A stretch of 41,281 nucleotides of DNA from Gammaproteobacteria bacterium (lineage in GTDB: Bacteria; Pseudomonadota; Gammaproteobacteria; Arenicellales; Poriferihabitantaceae): contig JALCBG010000018.1 in the NCBI GenBank assembly GCA_028066695.1, forward strand, positions 1 to 41,281, given 5' to 3'. This document shows positions 19,901-26,713 of this stretch, one piece after another. The number at the start of each line of letters is the position of its first letter. The stretch's first letter is position 1. The notes under the pieces are model-generated. The model did not search any database. It was not told the origin of the DNA and was given only the letters and a program-made list of their open reading frames with translations. A program made the position numbers and the translations under genes.

Positions 19901-20334
19901 AAATAGGGCGTGATGCCGGCCGCCAGCGCGCGCAAAAATGCCTTGGCAAGCGGCTCCGGAGAACCGCTCAGCAATACCGGGCAATAGCCGCGCGAACCGC
20001 GCAAATGCGTTCCAATAGCGGTGGCATAGCGGGTGTTGGCGGCCTGCAATTTCGCCAGCGCTTTCTTGCCGTTCCCATTGCGCGGATTCGCAAGCAAATG
20101 CGAGAGATACAATGCGAACGATGATTTGCCGGAGCCATACGAGCCGATCAGCGCCCAGGCCTTGTCCATGTCTTTTTTTTCCGCGCAGACATCCGCAACA
20201 TTGCCGATGCCTTGCAGGGCGCGCGAGGTCAGGATATAAGCATCCAGCAACGCATGCGCGGGCTTGTCGCGCTCAAGATTTACCGAACGCGACAGGGCGG
20301 CGTTTATGGTGACGAATTTGTCGGCGCTGGCCAT
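16915..20334 (-). CDS. sspC: SspC-like large P-loop ATPase
   Basis: The 1139-residue protein has Walker A GSYGSGKS at residues 64-71 and Walker B LLIIIDELGKF at about 193-203, followed by LLFVLLHQSFEQYG, a likely sensor-1 region. The rest is long, mostly helical and not recognised. Such ATPases accompany DUF4007 proteins in Ssp systems, where SspC is the ATPase needed for phosphorothioation. The ATG at 20334 is preferred because MASADKFVTINAALSRSVNL matches a normal N-terminus and it lies 10 bases after the sspB stop; an upstream alternative start would overlap sspB by 59 bases. It is convergent with sspE, with only 62 bases between. Confidence 0.82.
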   Translation of the reverse strand: MASADKFVTINAALSRSVNLERDKPAHALLDAYILTSRALQGIGNVADVCAEKKDMDKAWALIGSYGSGKSSFALYLSHLLANPRNGNGKKALAKLQAANTRYATAIGTHLRGSRGYCPVLLSGSPEPLAKAFLRALAAGITPYFRDELDIDPQNEIREINRLLKASASNLTSVAKLLRKIQTRIENARGKGLLIIIDELGKFLEYAERHESDDIFLLQMLAEQAHTTGKSNILLFVLLHQSFEQYGRALSAAIRNEWTKIQGRYQILPFVETTEQSLRVIAQIFRNDLPKSKAAQLKEKIRSMVAVMEKNGILPNALAAKTAINLFCQCYPLHPMTLLLLPRLSQKVAQNERSLFGYLGSTDTTGLIGQMPRVEIGSFLPPDALYDYFINTQPASNDLQTQRAWTEVLSAMDRMNDAGPADVRLLKTIGLFNIAGSAGGIKASKPAIKLCFDGTRGFSAALKNLQEKSAITFRKFNSEYRVWQGSDFDLDQAVADQHAYTQTMDIAAELNATAPILPLVAKRYSIAKHSMFFFVPKFINASQYEREETASDKPRVIFCLSDGGRESSKAHFRAKVARHFSPRDIVVHCANSDSIKEFCRARVAVQKAGDAPAVNQDPVIQREFRLHLASAQQAERKEIAMLIEQPRQHLWYCDGEKQPLKSKRDIQTLLSDVLERVYPKTPIIKNELINRDHPSVQANTGRRYLLSALLQSSDTENFGIAGYPAEKSMYLAIFKASGVHKEKDGKLQIVKPSRSNPCNFHATWREVEKFFDSTDEQARDFSALTATLTAPPYGVKNAMLPVFYLMVYLHRKDEIAVYENRIYVPYFTVDHMERFLRRPDTFAFQQFKIAGVTQELIREYEEGLFEGEKTQNVLALFKALAKFMHTLPEYTKQTATISPTAQKVRDAFKYPKSPQDLLFDKLPAACGCKNDSIRNFGNRLKGALREIKNAYPAMCEKQACALKKVFDLKSTDTTAKLRSRAVETCEPLREYTLETDMHAFLNCIIASASTDDAWLQRTLDLILGKSTKKWSDNDALYATHKIIEYGMRVNELNKLRVYSLDHKLEGIEGDTVVFSLKSAKQGGYDDIIYFEEGMSSSEKEARIASVVTKLAQKFLFGDEPDAEKAVRPRLNVVTGKTKA

Positions 20335-20344
20335 GACCGGGGAA

Positions 20345-21217
20345 TTATACCCCGCCCCTGTTTTGGCTTTTGTAATAGGATTCCAGCACCTTTTCAGGGT
20401 CAATTGTTTTCATGCAGTGCAGTTGCGAAATGCCGGCATCTTCGCGGAGTTCATAGCCCGCATTTTGCGTCGCAATTTGCTCGATTTTCGCAATCAGGGC
20501 ATTTTCCGTGAGTTTGAAAATTGAGCCGAGAGCGGTGCCTTCGCCGTGCATCAAATCCCGCACGGGTATCATGGGTTTGTCGCCCATGACCACCGCGAGC
20601 GCATACGCCATGATTTCAAGCGGCAACTCCTCACGGTCGCCGGGCATGGAGTGGTAGCGGCCATCGTGGTATTCCAGCAATCCGAGCAATGACATTGGCG
20701 ATTCGAGCATTTCCTCAATTTTCGTTTTCGCCGATTTGTGCGGCGCGTACATGCGCAGGAATACTTGGATGTCCATCTTGATCGTGTTTTCCGCTCCCTG
20801 CCAGCGGTTCTCGGCCACAAACGCAACCAAGTGTTCAAAGGCTTCCGCCGCGCTGAATTCGCTCTTGTGCCAGTGGTTGAAGAGCCAATACGCGCCGCTT
20901 GCCAGTTGTTTGTTGCTTGCCAGATTGAAATGCAGCAACCACAGCGTGCCATCGTCCTCAAGATACGGGTCAAAACCGTCTTTGCCGAAAAGCCGTTCTC
21001 CCAGCCTGGTCAGTCCGGATTTGTCGATAACCCCGGTCGCCTGCATCCAGTAACGGATGGAGGTAACCATGTTTTTGCCGACGCCCAGTTTTACCGTCGC
21101 ATCATCGCGGGTAAAGACATCTGCATCTTCGGAAAATGCGGCGACACCTTTGCTCAGCCAGCCGTAGCGAAGCTGGAAAGAGACGTGGCGCCCAAAGGCG
21201 GTTTCAGGTGCGGACAT
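20345..21217 (-). CDS. sspB: SspB-like DUF4007 protein (phosphorothioation nickase)
   Basis: This 290-residue protein shows the DUF4007 signature: FQLRYGWLSKGVAAF near residue 14 and KLGVGKNMVTSIRYWMQATG at 43-62, with conserved spacing. DUF4007 is the domain of SspB, a DNA nicking protein in single-strand phosphorothioation; the link is from knowledge of the family. The gene is the first of a two-gene operon with sspC, and a perfect -10 box lies at 21247-21252. Together with sspC, sspD and sspE it completes the SspBCDE set. The recognition sequence of this homologue cannot be predicted. Confidence 0.85.
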   Translation of the reverse strand: MSAPETAFGRHVSFQLRYGWLSKGVAAFSEDADVFTRDDATVKLGVGKNMVTSIRYWMQATGVIDKSGLTRLGERLFGKDGFDPYLEDDGTLWLLHFNLASNKQLASGAYWLFNHWHKSEFSAAEAFEHLVAFVAENRWQGAENTIKMDIQVFLRMYAPHKSAKTKIEEMLESPMSLLGLLEYHDGRYHSMPGDREELPLEIMAYALAVVMGDKPMIPVRDLMHGEGTALGSIFKLTENALIAKIEQIATQNAGYELREDAGISQLHCMKTIDPEKVLESYYKSQNRGGV

Positions 21218-21246
21218 TGTGATGGTCTGCGTGCGCGATGCAAAAG

Positions 21247-21252
21247 ATTATA
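21247..21252 (-). promoter_or_regulatory. -10 element of the sspB-sspC promoter
   Basis: On the minus strand a perfect TATAAT lies 29 bases upstream of the sspB start, between it and the end of the GIY-YIG gene. No clear -35 box is seen at 16-18 bases. It suggests that sspBC has its own promoter, although read-through from the upstream minus-strand genes is possible. Confidence 0.5.
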
Positions 21253-21269
21253 CACATGATTTGCGCGTC

Positions 21270-21518
21270 CTATCCGGCCGCCAACCGCTCCTTCTCCGCC
21301 TTCCCCAGCCGCCTGAGCGCTTGTTCGCGTTTTGCCGCGGCGGAGCGGTTTGGCAGGCGCTCCTGATAGACCAGCGTTACCGGGCGGCGCGCGCGGGTGT
21401 AACGCGCGCCGGCCGCGCCGGCGTTGTGTTCGGTGAGGCGGCGCGCGAGGTCGGTGGTGATGCCGGTGTAAAGCGACGCGTCGGCGCAGCGCAACATATA
21501 GACAAACCAGTCGGACAC
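21270..21518 (-). CDS. GIY-YIG endonuclease-domain protein (UPF0213/YhbQ-like)
   Basis: This 82-residue protein consists of a single GIY-YIG domain: WFVYMLRCADASLYTGITTD carries the two short motifs, followed by LARRLTEHNAG. The form is that of stand-alone YhbQ/UPF0213 proteins, which have been linked to DNA repair. Start is GTG. GC content is like the chromosome, so it belongs to the flank rather than to the defence island, although it is on the same strand and 52 bases upstream of sspB. A nuclease role is inferred from family only. Confidence 0.85.
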   Translation of the reverse strand: MSDWFVYMLRCADASLYTGITTDLARRLTEHNAGAAGARYTRARRPVTLVYQERLPNRSAAAKREQALRRLGKAEKERLAAG

Positions 21519-21545
21519 GAGATGCGGGGGCCGCGGACGAAAGCG

Positions 21546-22421
21546 CTAGGCCGGCGCGGCGCGCGCGCTCATCGCCAATTCGCCGCGCGCGTTTGCCGCC
21601 CAGATTTCCAATTCGCCGTTTTGCAATTTTTTCATTGCAATGCTGAACGGCTGCGCGGCGAACAGCGGACTCACCGCGCGATAGGAAAATTTGCGAAGCG
21701 CGCCGCCGGCACTTTTTGCGGCGACGCCGGCGAGCATGGTCGCAATCAGCGGACCATGCACGACTTGCGCCGGATAGTTTTCCACTTCGCGGCAGTAGTC
21801 GGCGTCGTAGTGAATGCGGTGGCTGTTAAAAGTCAGCGCGGAATAGCGAAACAGCATCACCGCATCGGCGGTGATTTCAATGCGCTCGCTTGCGTCTTGC
21901 GGCGCGGCCGGCGGTTTTGGCGCCCCCTGTGATATGGGTGATTTGGGCGCATCTTCGCGGTAAACGATGTCATGCTCTTCGCTCATTTTGCACGCGCCGC
22001 CGTCCTCGCCAAAAAATTCATGGCGAACGGTAACAAAGCACAATTCGCCGCTGCGCCCGGTTTTTTCCTGAATGTCTTTGATGGCGGACTTCCGCACAAT
22101 GTTCTCGCCGATGCGCAGCGGCTCGGCGAATTCCAGCCGCCCGCCGGCCCACATGCGCCGCGGCAATGCGACCGGCGGCAAAAATTCGCCGCGCGCGGCG
22201 TGGCCGTCGCGACCGAGGCCGGACGGCGGTGCGGCCTCCAGAAAAAACAGCCAGTGCCAGCAGGGCGGCAAAGTCGCGCCGGAAGTCAGCGCCGCCGCGT
22301 TCGCGATTTGCGTTTGCTCCAGCGTCGCGCGCAAAAACTCGGCCGGCTGTTCGCGGATGGTGTCGCGCACATCGCGCGTCCGGCCGAGCCACGCGCGCAG
22401 GTTTTCGCAGGGCGCGCTCAT
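21546..22421 (-). CDS. FAS1-like/MaoC-type hot-dog dehydratase (3-methylfumaryl-CoA hydratase-like)
   Basis: The 291-residue protein looks like a double hot-dog hydratase. The N-terminal half contains CWHWLFFLEAAPPSGLGRDG and PRRMWAGGRLEF, as in mesaconyl-C4-CoA/3-methylfumaryl-CoA hydratases. The C-terminal MaoC-like half has YSALTFNSHRIHYDADYC and VVHGPLIATMLAGV, with Asn and His expected at the active site. Enzymes of this type add or remove water on an acyl-CoA. It overlaps the upstream SDR gene by 4 bases (ATGA) and so shares a transcript with the SDR and ThDP enzyme. The substrate is unknown. Confidence 0.78.
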   Translation of the reverse strand: MSAPCENLRAWLGRTRDVRDTIREQPAEFLRATLEQTQIANAAALTSGATLPPCWHWLFFLEAAPPSGLGRDGHAARGEFLPPVALPRRMWAGGRLEFAEPLRIGENIVRKSAIKDIQEKTGRSGELCFVTVRHEFFGEDGGACKMSEEHDIVYREDAPKSPISQGAPKPPAAPQDASERIEITADAVMLFRYSALTFNSHRIHYDADYCREVENYPAQVVHGPLIATMLAGVAAKSAGGALRKFSYRAVSPLFAAQPFSIAMKKLQNGELEIWAANARGELAMSARAAPA

Positions 22422-23251
22422 TCCTTCACCGGCACCACATAGTTCAGCGCGAGCCGCCCGCCGTCGGCGTAGATGGTTTCGCCGCTGAGATAACTGGAAT
22501 AGCCGCTGGCGAGAAACACCGCGATGCAGGCGACTTCAAACGGCTCGCCGGGCCGCCCGGCCGGCGTGCGCGAAAGCACTTCGCGCAGTTTTTGCGGGTT
22601 GTCGGCGATGGAGTGGAACATCTCGGTGTTGATGGAGCCGGGCCCGATGGCGTTGACGCGCACGCCTTCGGGCGCGAGGCGCAGCGCCAGGCACTTGGTC
22701 AGTTGGGTGAGGCCGCCTTTGGCGACTATGTAGGAGGTGATCGCCGGAATCGCGACCACCGCGTTGATGGACGACATATTAATGATGACGCCGCGGCTGC
22801 CTTCGGCGTCGGGTTGTTGCGCGATCATTTTGCGCGCCGCGGCCTGGCCGGCGAGAAACACGCCGCGCAAATTGACCGCGAGAACGCGGTCAAAGTCGGC
22901 GACATCCAGTTCCAACACATCGGCGGCATGCACGATGCCGGCGTTGGCGATCATGCAGTCAATGCGGCCGGACTTTTCCGCGGCGAAATCCGCCAACGCG
23001 CGCACCGCATCGGCGTCGGTGACATCGCAATTGCGGTAGACCGCGTCCGCGCCGCTCTCGCGCAGGCGCGCTGCGGCGCGTTCGCCGTCGTCGTCGCGCA
23101 CATCGGACAGCACCACGGCCGCGCCCTCGGCGGCGAAACGCTCGGCGCATGCCAGGCCGATGCCGCGCGCGGCGCCGGTGATGACTGCGGTTTTTCCGCG
23201 CAACAAATCACGCGGCGGGGGCGGTTGAATTTTGGTTTGCTGGTTTGTCAT
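22418..23251 (-). CDS. short-chain dehydrogenase/reductase (SDR)
   Basis: This 277-residue classical SDR has the NAD(P) motif TGAARGIG (residues 25-32), NAG (IANAGIV) and the catalytic Ser160/161, Tyr174 and Lys178 (SYIVAKGG). The C-terminal PGSINTEMF and YLSGETIYADGG are standard for the family. An Asp after the second beta strand (VLSDVRDDDG) suggests preference for NAD. The ATG at 23251 is chosen because GAGGAA precedes it at good spacing and it lies directly after the ThDP-enzyme stop; an in-frame ATG 24 bases upstream would overlap that gene. The substrate is unknown. Confidence 0.88.
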   Translation of the reverse strand: MTNQQTKIQPPPPRDLLRGKTAVITGAARGIGLACAERFAAEGAAVVLSDVRDDDGERAAARLRESGADAVYRNCDVTDADAVRALADFAAEKSGRIDCMIANAGIVHAADVLELDVADFDRVLAVNLRGVFLAGQAAARKMIAQQPDAEGSRGVIINMSSINAVVAIPAITSYIVAKGGLTQLTKCLALRLAPEGVRVNAIGPGSINTEMFHSIADNPQKLREVLSRTPAGRPGEPFEVACIAVFLASGYSSYLSGETIYADGGRLALNYVVPVKE

Positions 23252-23252
23252 G

Positions 23253-24908
23253 TCATTCCTCGGTTTGGATTTCAATCAGCGCCGGTGTGTTGGCGCGCAA
23301 CGCGTTTTCAAATGCGCCGGCGAATTCTTCGGTGCGCGTTACCACCGCGCCGAATGCGCGGTAGGCGCGCGCGAGCGCGGGGAAGTCCGGGTTTTGCAGC
23401 GCGGTGGCGACCGGGCGGCCCGGGTAGTGGCGCTCCTGATGCGAGCGGATGGTGCCGTAGCAACTGTTGTTGATCACGATGAAAATCACATTGACGCCGT
23501 ATTGCGCGGCGGTGGCGAGTTCCTGGCCGTTCATTAAAAAGCAGCCGTCTCCGGAAAACGAGACCACGGTGGAGTTGGGGCGAAAAATTTTTCCGGCGAT
23601 GGCGGCCGGCGCGCCGTAGCCCATGGAGCCGTTGGTGCAGGCGAGTTGGGTTTTGGGCCGGCGGAATTGGTAGTGGCGCTGCGGCCACACGGTGTAATTG
23701 CCGGCGCCGTTGGCGAGAATGCTGTCCGGCGGCAGGTTTTCGCGCAGGTATTTGACCACTTCATCCAGGCGCACTCGAGCATTTCCGTTTTCGTTTCGCG
23801 GCGCGCAGGTGTGTTCCAGATAATTTTGATGCGCGGTCGCGGCGCGGGTTTCGCGCGACTCGCGCAGCGCGGCCGGCGGCGGCGCGAGTTCCAGCGCCGC
23901 TTGCAAAAATTCGGCGGCGTCGGATTCAATGCCGAGTTCGGCCGCATAAACCGAATTGAATTCGCCGGCATGCGGAAAAATGTGCGCGAGTTTGCGCTCG
24001 CCGTTTTTGTCAAATTCCGGTGAATCAAACAGCGTGTAATCGGCGGTGGTCATCTCGCCGAGCCGCGCGGCGATGGCGATGATCAGGTCGGACTGCTTCG
24101 CTAATTCCAAGAGTTTCGGGCCGGCGGCCAGGCCGAGTTCGCCGGCGTAGCGCGGGTCGCCGTTGTCAAAAGTGTCCTGGCGGCGAAACGCGCATGCCAC
24201 CGGCAGCGCGTGCCGCTCGGCGAATTCGGCGAGCAGGCGGTTCGCGCGCGGCGTCCATGCGGCGCCGCCGCAAATCACCAGCGGGCGCGCGGCCGCGTTC
24301 AGCAATTCGCCGAAGCGCGCGACCTCGTCGGCCGACGGCGCGCGCGCCTCGCGCGGCGGCGGCGGCGAATCAAAACCGTCGGGCGGCGCGACGCGCTCGC
24401 GCAGCATGTCTTCGGGCAATTCCAAAACGACCGGGCCGGGCCGGCCGCCGATCGCGCTCGCCCATGCCTCGCGCAGCATGCCCGGCACATCGCGCGCCGC
24501 GGAAACGCGCAGCACGCGCTTGGCGACGCCGGCATACACCTCTTCGTAATGCAGTTCCTGAAAGCCCTCGCGCCCGCGGTGCGCGAGCGGGTTTTGCCCG
24601 ATGCACAGCAGCATCGGCGTGGAGTCCTGAAACGCGGTGTGCACGCCGATCATCGCGTTCGCCGCGCCGGGCCCCCGCGAGACCAGGCAAATGCCGGGCT
24701 GCCCGCTCAACTTTGCGTATGCCTCCGCCATGTAGGACGCGCCGCCTTCCTGACGGCAGGCGATGAGTTGCATGCCGGCGCGGCGTTCGTAGAAGGCGTC
24801 CAGCGCGGCCAGGTAACTTTCGCCGGGCACGCAGAAGGCGTGCTTGACGCCGCCGGCGGCCAGGCCGTCCACCAGCAGTTGGCCGCCGCTTCGCGTGGTT
24901 TCGGGCAT
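23253..24908 (-). CDS. thiamine diphosphate-dependent enzyme of the acetolactate synthase/decarboxylase family
   Basis: The 551-residue protein has the three-domain ThDP fold: an N-terminal Pyr domain with the activating Glu54 (ACRQEGGASYMAEAYAKL), a middle domain, and a PP domain with GDG at residues 453-455 followed about 25 residues later by IVINN. Relatives make or split carbon-carbon bonds next to a keto acid. It is catalytic-subunit-like but has no small regulatory subunit gene nearby, so ordinary acetolactate synthase is not certain. The ATG at 24908 gives the expected N-terminus; the frame stays open far upstream antisense to sufS. It heads the SDR-dehydratase operon. Confidence 0.83.
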   Translation of the reverse strand: MPETTRSGGQLLVDGLAAGGVKHAFCVPGESYLAALDAFYERRAGMQLIACRQEGGASYMAEAYAKLSGQPGICLVSRGPGAANAMIGVHTAFQDSTPMLLCIGQNPLAHRGREGFQELHYEEVYAGVAKRVLRVSAARDVPGMLREAWASAIGGRPGPVVLELPEDMLRERVAPPDGFDSPPPPREARAPSADEVARFGELLNAAARPLVICGGAAWTPRANRLLAEFAERHALPVACAFRRQDTFDNGDPRYAGELGLAAGPKLLELAKQSDLIIAIAARLGEMTTADYTLFDSPEFDKNGERKLAHIFPHAGEFNSVYAAELGIESDAAEFLQAALELAPPPAALRESRETRAATAHQNYLEHTCAPRNENGNARVRLDEVVKYLRENLPPDSILANGAGNYTVWPQRHYQFRRPKTQLACTNGSMGYGAPAAIAGKIFRPNSTVVSFSGDGCFLMNGQELATAAQYGVNVIFIVINNSCYGTIRSHQERHYPGRPVATALQNPDFPALARAYRAFGAVVTRTEEFAGAFENALRANTPALIEIQTEE

Positions 24909-25061
24909 CGGGAGTCGGGGTGGGTTTGTCAAAGAATGGCGGCGAAAGCATAACCGACGCGCGCCTGTGGTAGAGTTGCATTTCGCAATTTCCTCCGCCG
25001 TCCTGCGTTGAACCAACTCGCCAAGCCCTCCGCCGCCGCTCCCCCCTCCACAATCCGTGCC

Positions 25062-26282
25062 GTGTCGTTTGATGTGGAAGCGGTGCGCGCGCAGTTTCCG
25101 ATCCTGCACCGGCGGGTGAACGGTGGCGAACTGGTCTATCTGGACAACGGCGCCTCTTCGCAAAAGCCGCAGCGCGTCATTGACGAAGTCGCGCGCTATT
25201 ACCGCGAGTTTAATTCCAACATTCACCGCGGCGTGCACCACCTCAGCCAGCAGGCGACCGAGGCCTATGAGCATGCGCGCGAAACCGTGCGCGCGCACAT
25301 TAACGCTGAACACGCGCGCGAGGTGCTGTTCACCGGCGGCACCACGCACGGAATTAATTTGGTCGCCTCTGCCTGGGGGCGCAGGCATCTTTCGCGCGGC
25401 GATGAAGTCCTCGTCACGGCGATGGAGCACCACTCCAACATCGTGCCGTGGCAGTTGATCTGCGAAGAGCGCGGCGCCAAGTTGCGCGTGCTGCCGGTCA
25501 ACCGCGCCGGCGAACTGGTGATGGACGAGTTGGAAAAATTGCTTACGGCGCGCACGCGAATGGTCGCACTCGCGCATGTTTCCAATTCGCTCGGCACGAT
25601 TAACCCGGTGGCGCGCGTCATAGAGATGGCGCATGCGCGCGGCGCGGCGGTGCTGGTGGACGGCGCGCAGGCCGCGCCGCATCTGCAGTTGGATGTGCGC
25701 GAATTGGGCGCGGACTTTTACGCGTTCTCCGGGCACAAGGTGTTCGCGCCGACCGGCATCGGCGCGCTCTACGGCAAACTGGAATTGCTGGAGGACATGC
25801 CGCCGTATCAGGGCGGCGGCGAGATGATTGAGCGCGTAACTTTTGACAAGACCACCTTCGCCGATTTGCCGCACAAGTTTGAGGCAGGCACGCCGAACAT
25901 CGCCGGCGGCATCGGGCTCGGCGCCGCGCTTCACTGGTTCGGCGAATTGGACGCGGACGCGGTCGCCGCGCACGAGCAGGATTTGCTGGCATACGCGACC
26001 GGGCGGCTTAAAGAAATTGAGCGTCTTTCCATAATCGGAACCGCGCGTGACAAAGCGTGCGTGATTTCATTCGTGCTGGAAGGCGCGCATCCGTCCGATG
26101 TCGGCGCGCTGCTCAACCAGCAGGGCGTCGCGGTGCGCACCGGCCACCACTGCACGCAGCCGCTGATGGATTTTTACGGAATCTCCGGCACGGTGCGCGC
26201 CTCGTTCGCGCTTTACAACAACCGCGCCGATGCGGACGCGCTTGCCGCCGGCGTGGCGCGCGCCGCAAAAATGCTCGCCTGA
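25062..26282 (+). CDS. sufS: cysteine desulfurase SufS
   Basis: SufS takes sulfur from L-cysteine as a persulfide for Fe-S cluster assembly. The PLP lysine is Lys226 (FSGHKVFAPTGIG) and the persulfide cysteine Cys364 (VRTGHHCTQPLMDFYGISG), the same numbers as in E. coli SufS when counting from the GTG at 25062. That, and the family-like start SFDVEAVRAQFPIL, is why this start is chosen over an in-frame TTG at 25008. sufE follows after 8 bases. No sufBCD genes are here, so the pair could also work like CsdA-CsdE. It is a plausible sulfur donor for the nearby Ssp system. Confidence 0.93.
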   Translation: MSFDVEAVRAQFPILHRRVNGGELVYLDNGASSQKPQRVIDEVARYYREFNSNIHRGVHHLSQQATEAYEHARETVRAHINAEHAREVLFTGGTTHGINLVASAWGRRHLSRGDEVLVTAMEHHSNIVPWQLICEERGAKLRVLPVNRAGELVMDELEKLLTARTRMVALAHVSNSLGTINPVARVIEMAHARGAAVLVDGAQAAPHLQLDVRELGADFYAFSGHKVFAPTGIGALYGKLELLEDMPPYQGGGEMIERVTFDKTTFADLPHKFEAGTPNIAGGIGLGAALHWFGELDADAVAAHEQDLLAYATGRLKEIERLSIIGTARDKACVISFVLEGAHPSDVGALLNQQGVAVRTGHHCTQPLMDFYGISGTVRASFALYNNRADADALAAGVARAAKMLA

Positions 26283-26290
26283 GGCGCGGC

Positions 26291-26713
26291 ATGCGCATCA
26301 ACCAAATTCAGGACGAAATCATTGAAGAGTTCGGCGCGTTTGACGCGTGGATGGACAAATACGAATACATCATTGAACTCGGCAAAAAGCTTCCGCTGAT
26401 AGATCCGGCGCATAAAGTGGACGGGAATTTGATTCGCGGCTGCCAGAGCCGCGTGTGGCTGCGCGCCGAATTGAACGACGGCGCATTGCGCTTCACCGCC
26501 GACAGCGACGCGGTCATCACCAAGGGCATCATCGCGCTGCTGGTGCGCGTGCTCGCCGGGCAAAAGCCGGAGGAGGTCGCGTCCGCCAACCTTTATTTCA
26601 TAGATGCGATCGGCTTGCGCGAGCATCTTTCCTCCACGCGCGCCAACGGACTGGTCAGCATGGTCGCCGAGTTAAAGCGCATCGGCGGGGAATACAGCGG
26701 CGCGCGTCATTAG
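26291..26713 (+). CDS. sufE: cysteine desulfuration protein SufE
   Basis: SufE accepts the persulfide from SufS and passes it on. The 140-residue protein contains the active-site loop IRGCQSRVWL with Cys51, the same position as in E. coli SufE, plus EEFGAFDAWMDKYEYIIELG at the N-terminus. It starts 8 bases after sufS and overlaps the 3' end of the convergent EamA gene by 4 bases. Adjacent position and matching Cys make the partnership with SufS nearly certain. Confidence 0.94.
   Translation: MRINQIQDEIIEEFGAFDAWMDKYEYIIELGKKLPLIDPAHKVDGNLIRGCQSRVWLRAELNDGALRFTADSDAVITKGIIALLVRVLAGQKPEEVASANLYFIDAIGLREHLSSTRANGLVSMVAELKRIGGEYSGARH

Larger units (their letters stand above)
13925..21245. other. 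low-GC Ssp defence island
   Basis: From just beyond tRNA-Thr to just before the GIY-YIG gene, base composition drops and the CGCG-rich texture of the flanks disappears. Bases 15361-15420 have 29 G/C of 60, against 40 of 60 at 11101-11160. The block holds sspD-sspE (plus) and sspB-sspC (minus) in convergent orientation and nothing else. No integrase, transposase or terminal repeat was found, so the mode of acquisition is unknown; horizontal transfer is inferred from composition and content. Confidence 0.75.

Noticed and set aside
13917-21253. The octamer GATTATAC occurs at both edges of the low-GC block (13917-13924 and 21246-21253), like an insertion target duplication.
   Set aside because: On the minus strand each copy is a -10 box (TATAAT) correctly placed for tRNA-Thr and for sspB. 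Shared promoter function explains the match better than a duplication, and no element ends or transposase are present.
23253-24908. Assignment as acetolactate synthase IlvB/IlvI.
   Set aside because: The fold and ThDP motifs fit the superfamily, but no small subunit or ilv genes are adjacent and the operon partners point to another pathway, so only a family-level call is made.
24909-25973. The ThDP enzyme frame continues upstream to 25973, suggesting a 906-residue fusion.
   Set aside because: The extra part is antisense to sufS, has no similarity to a domain, and the family-like N-terminus begins at the ATG at 24908.
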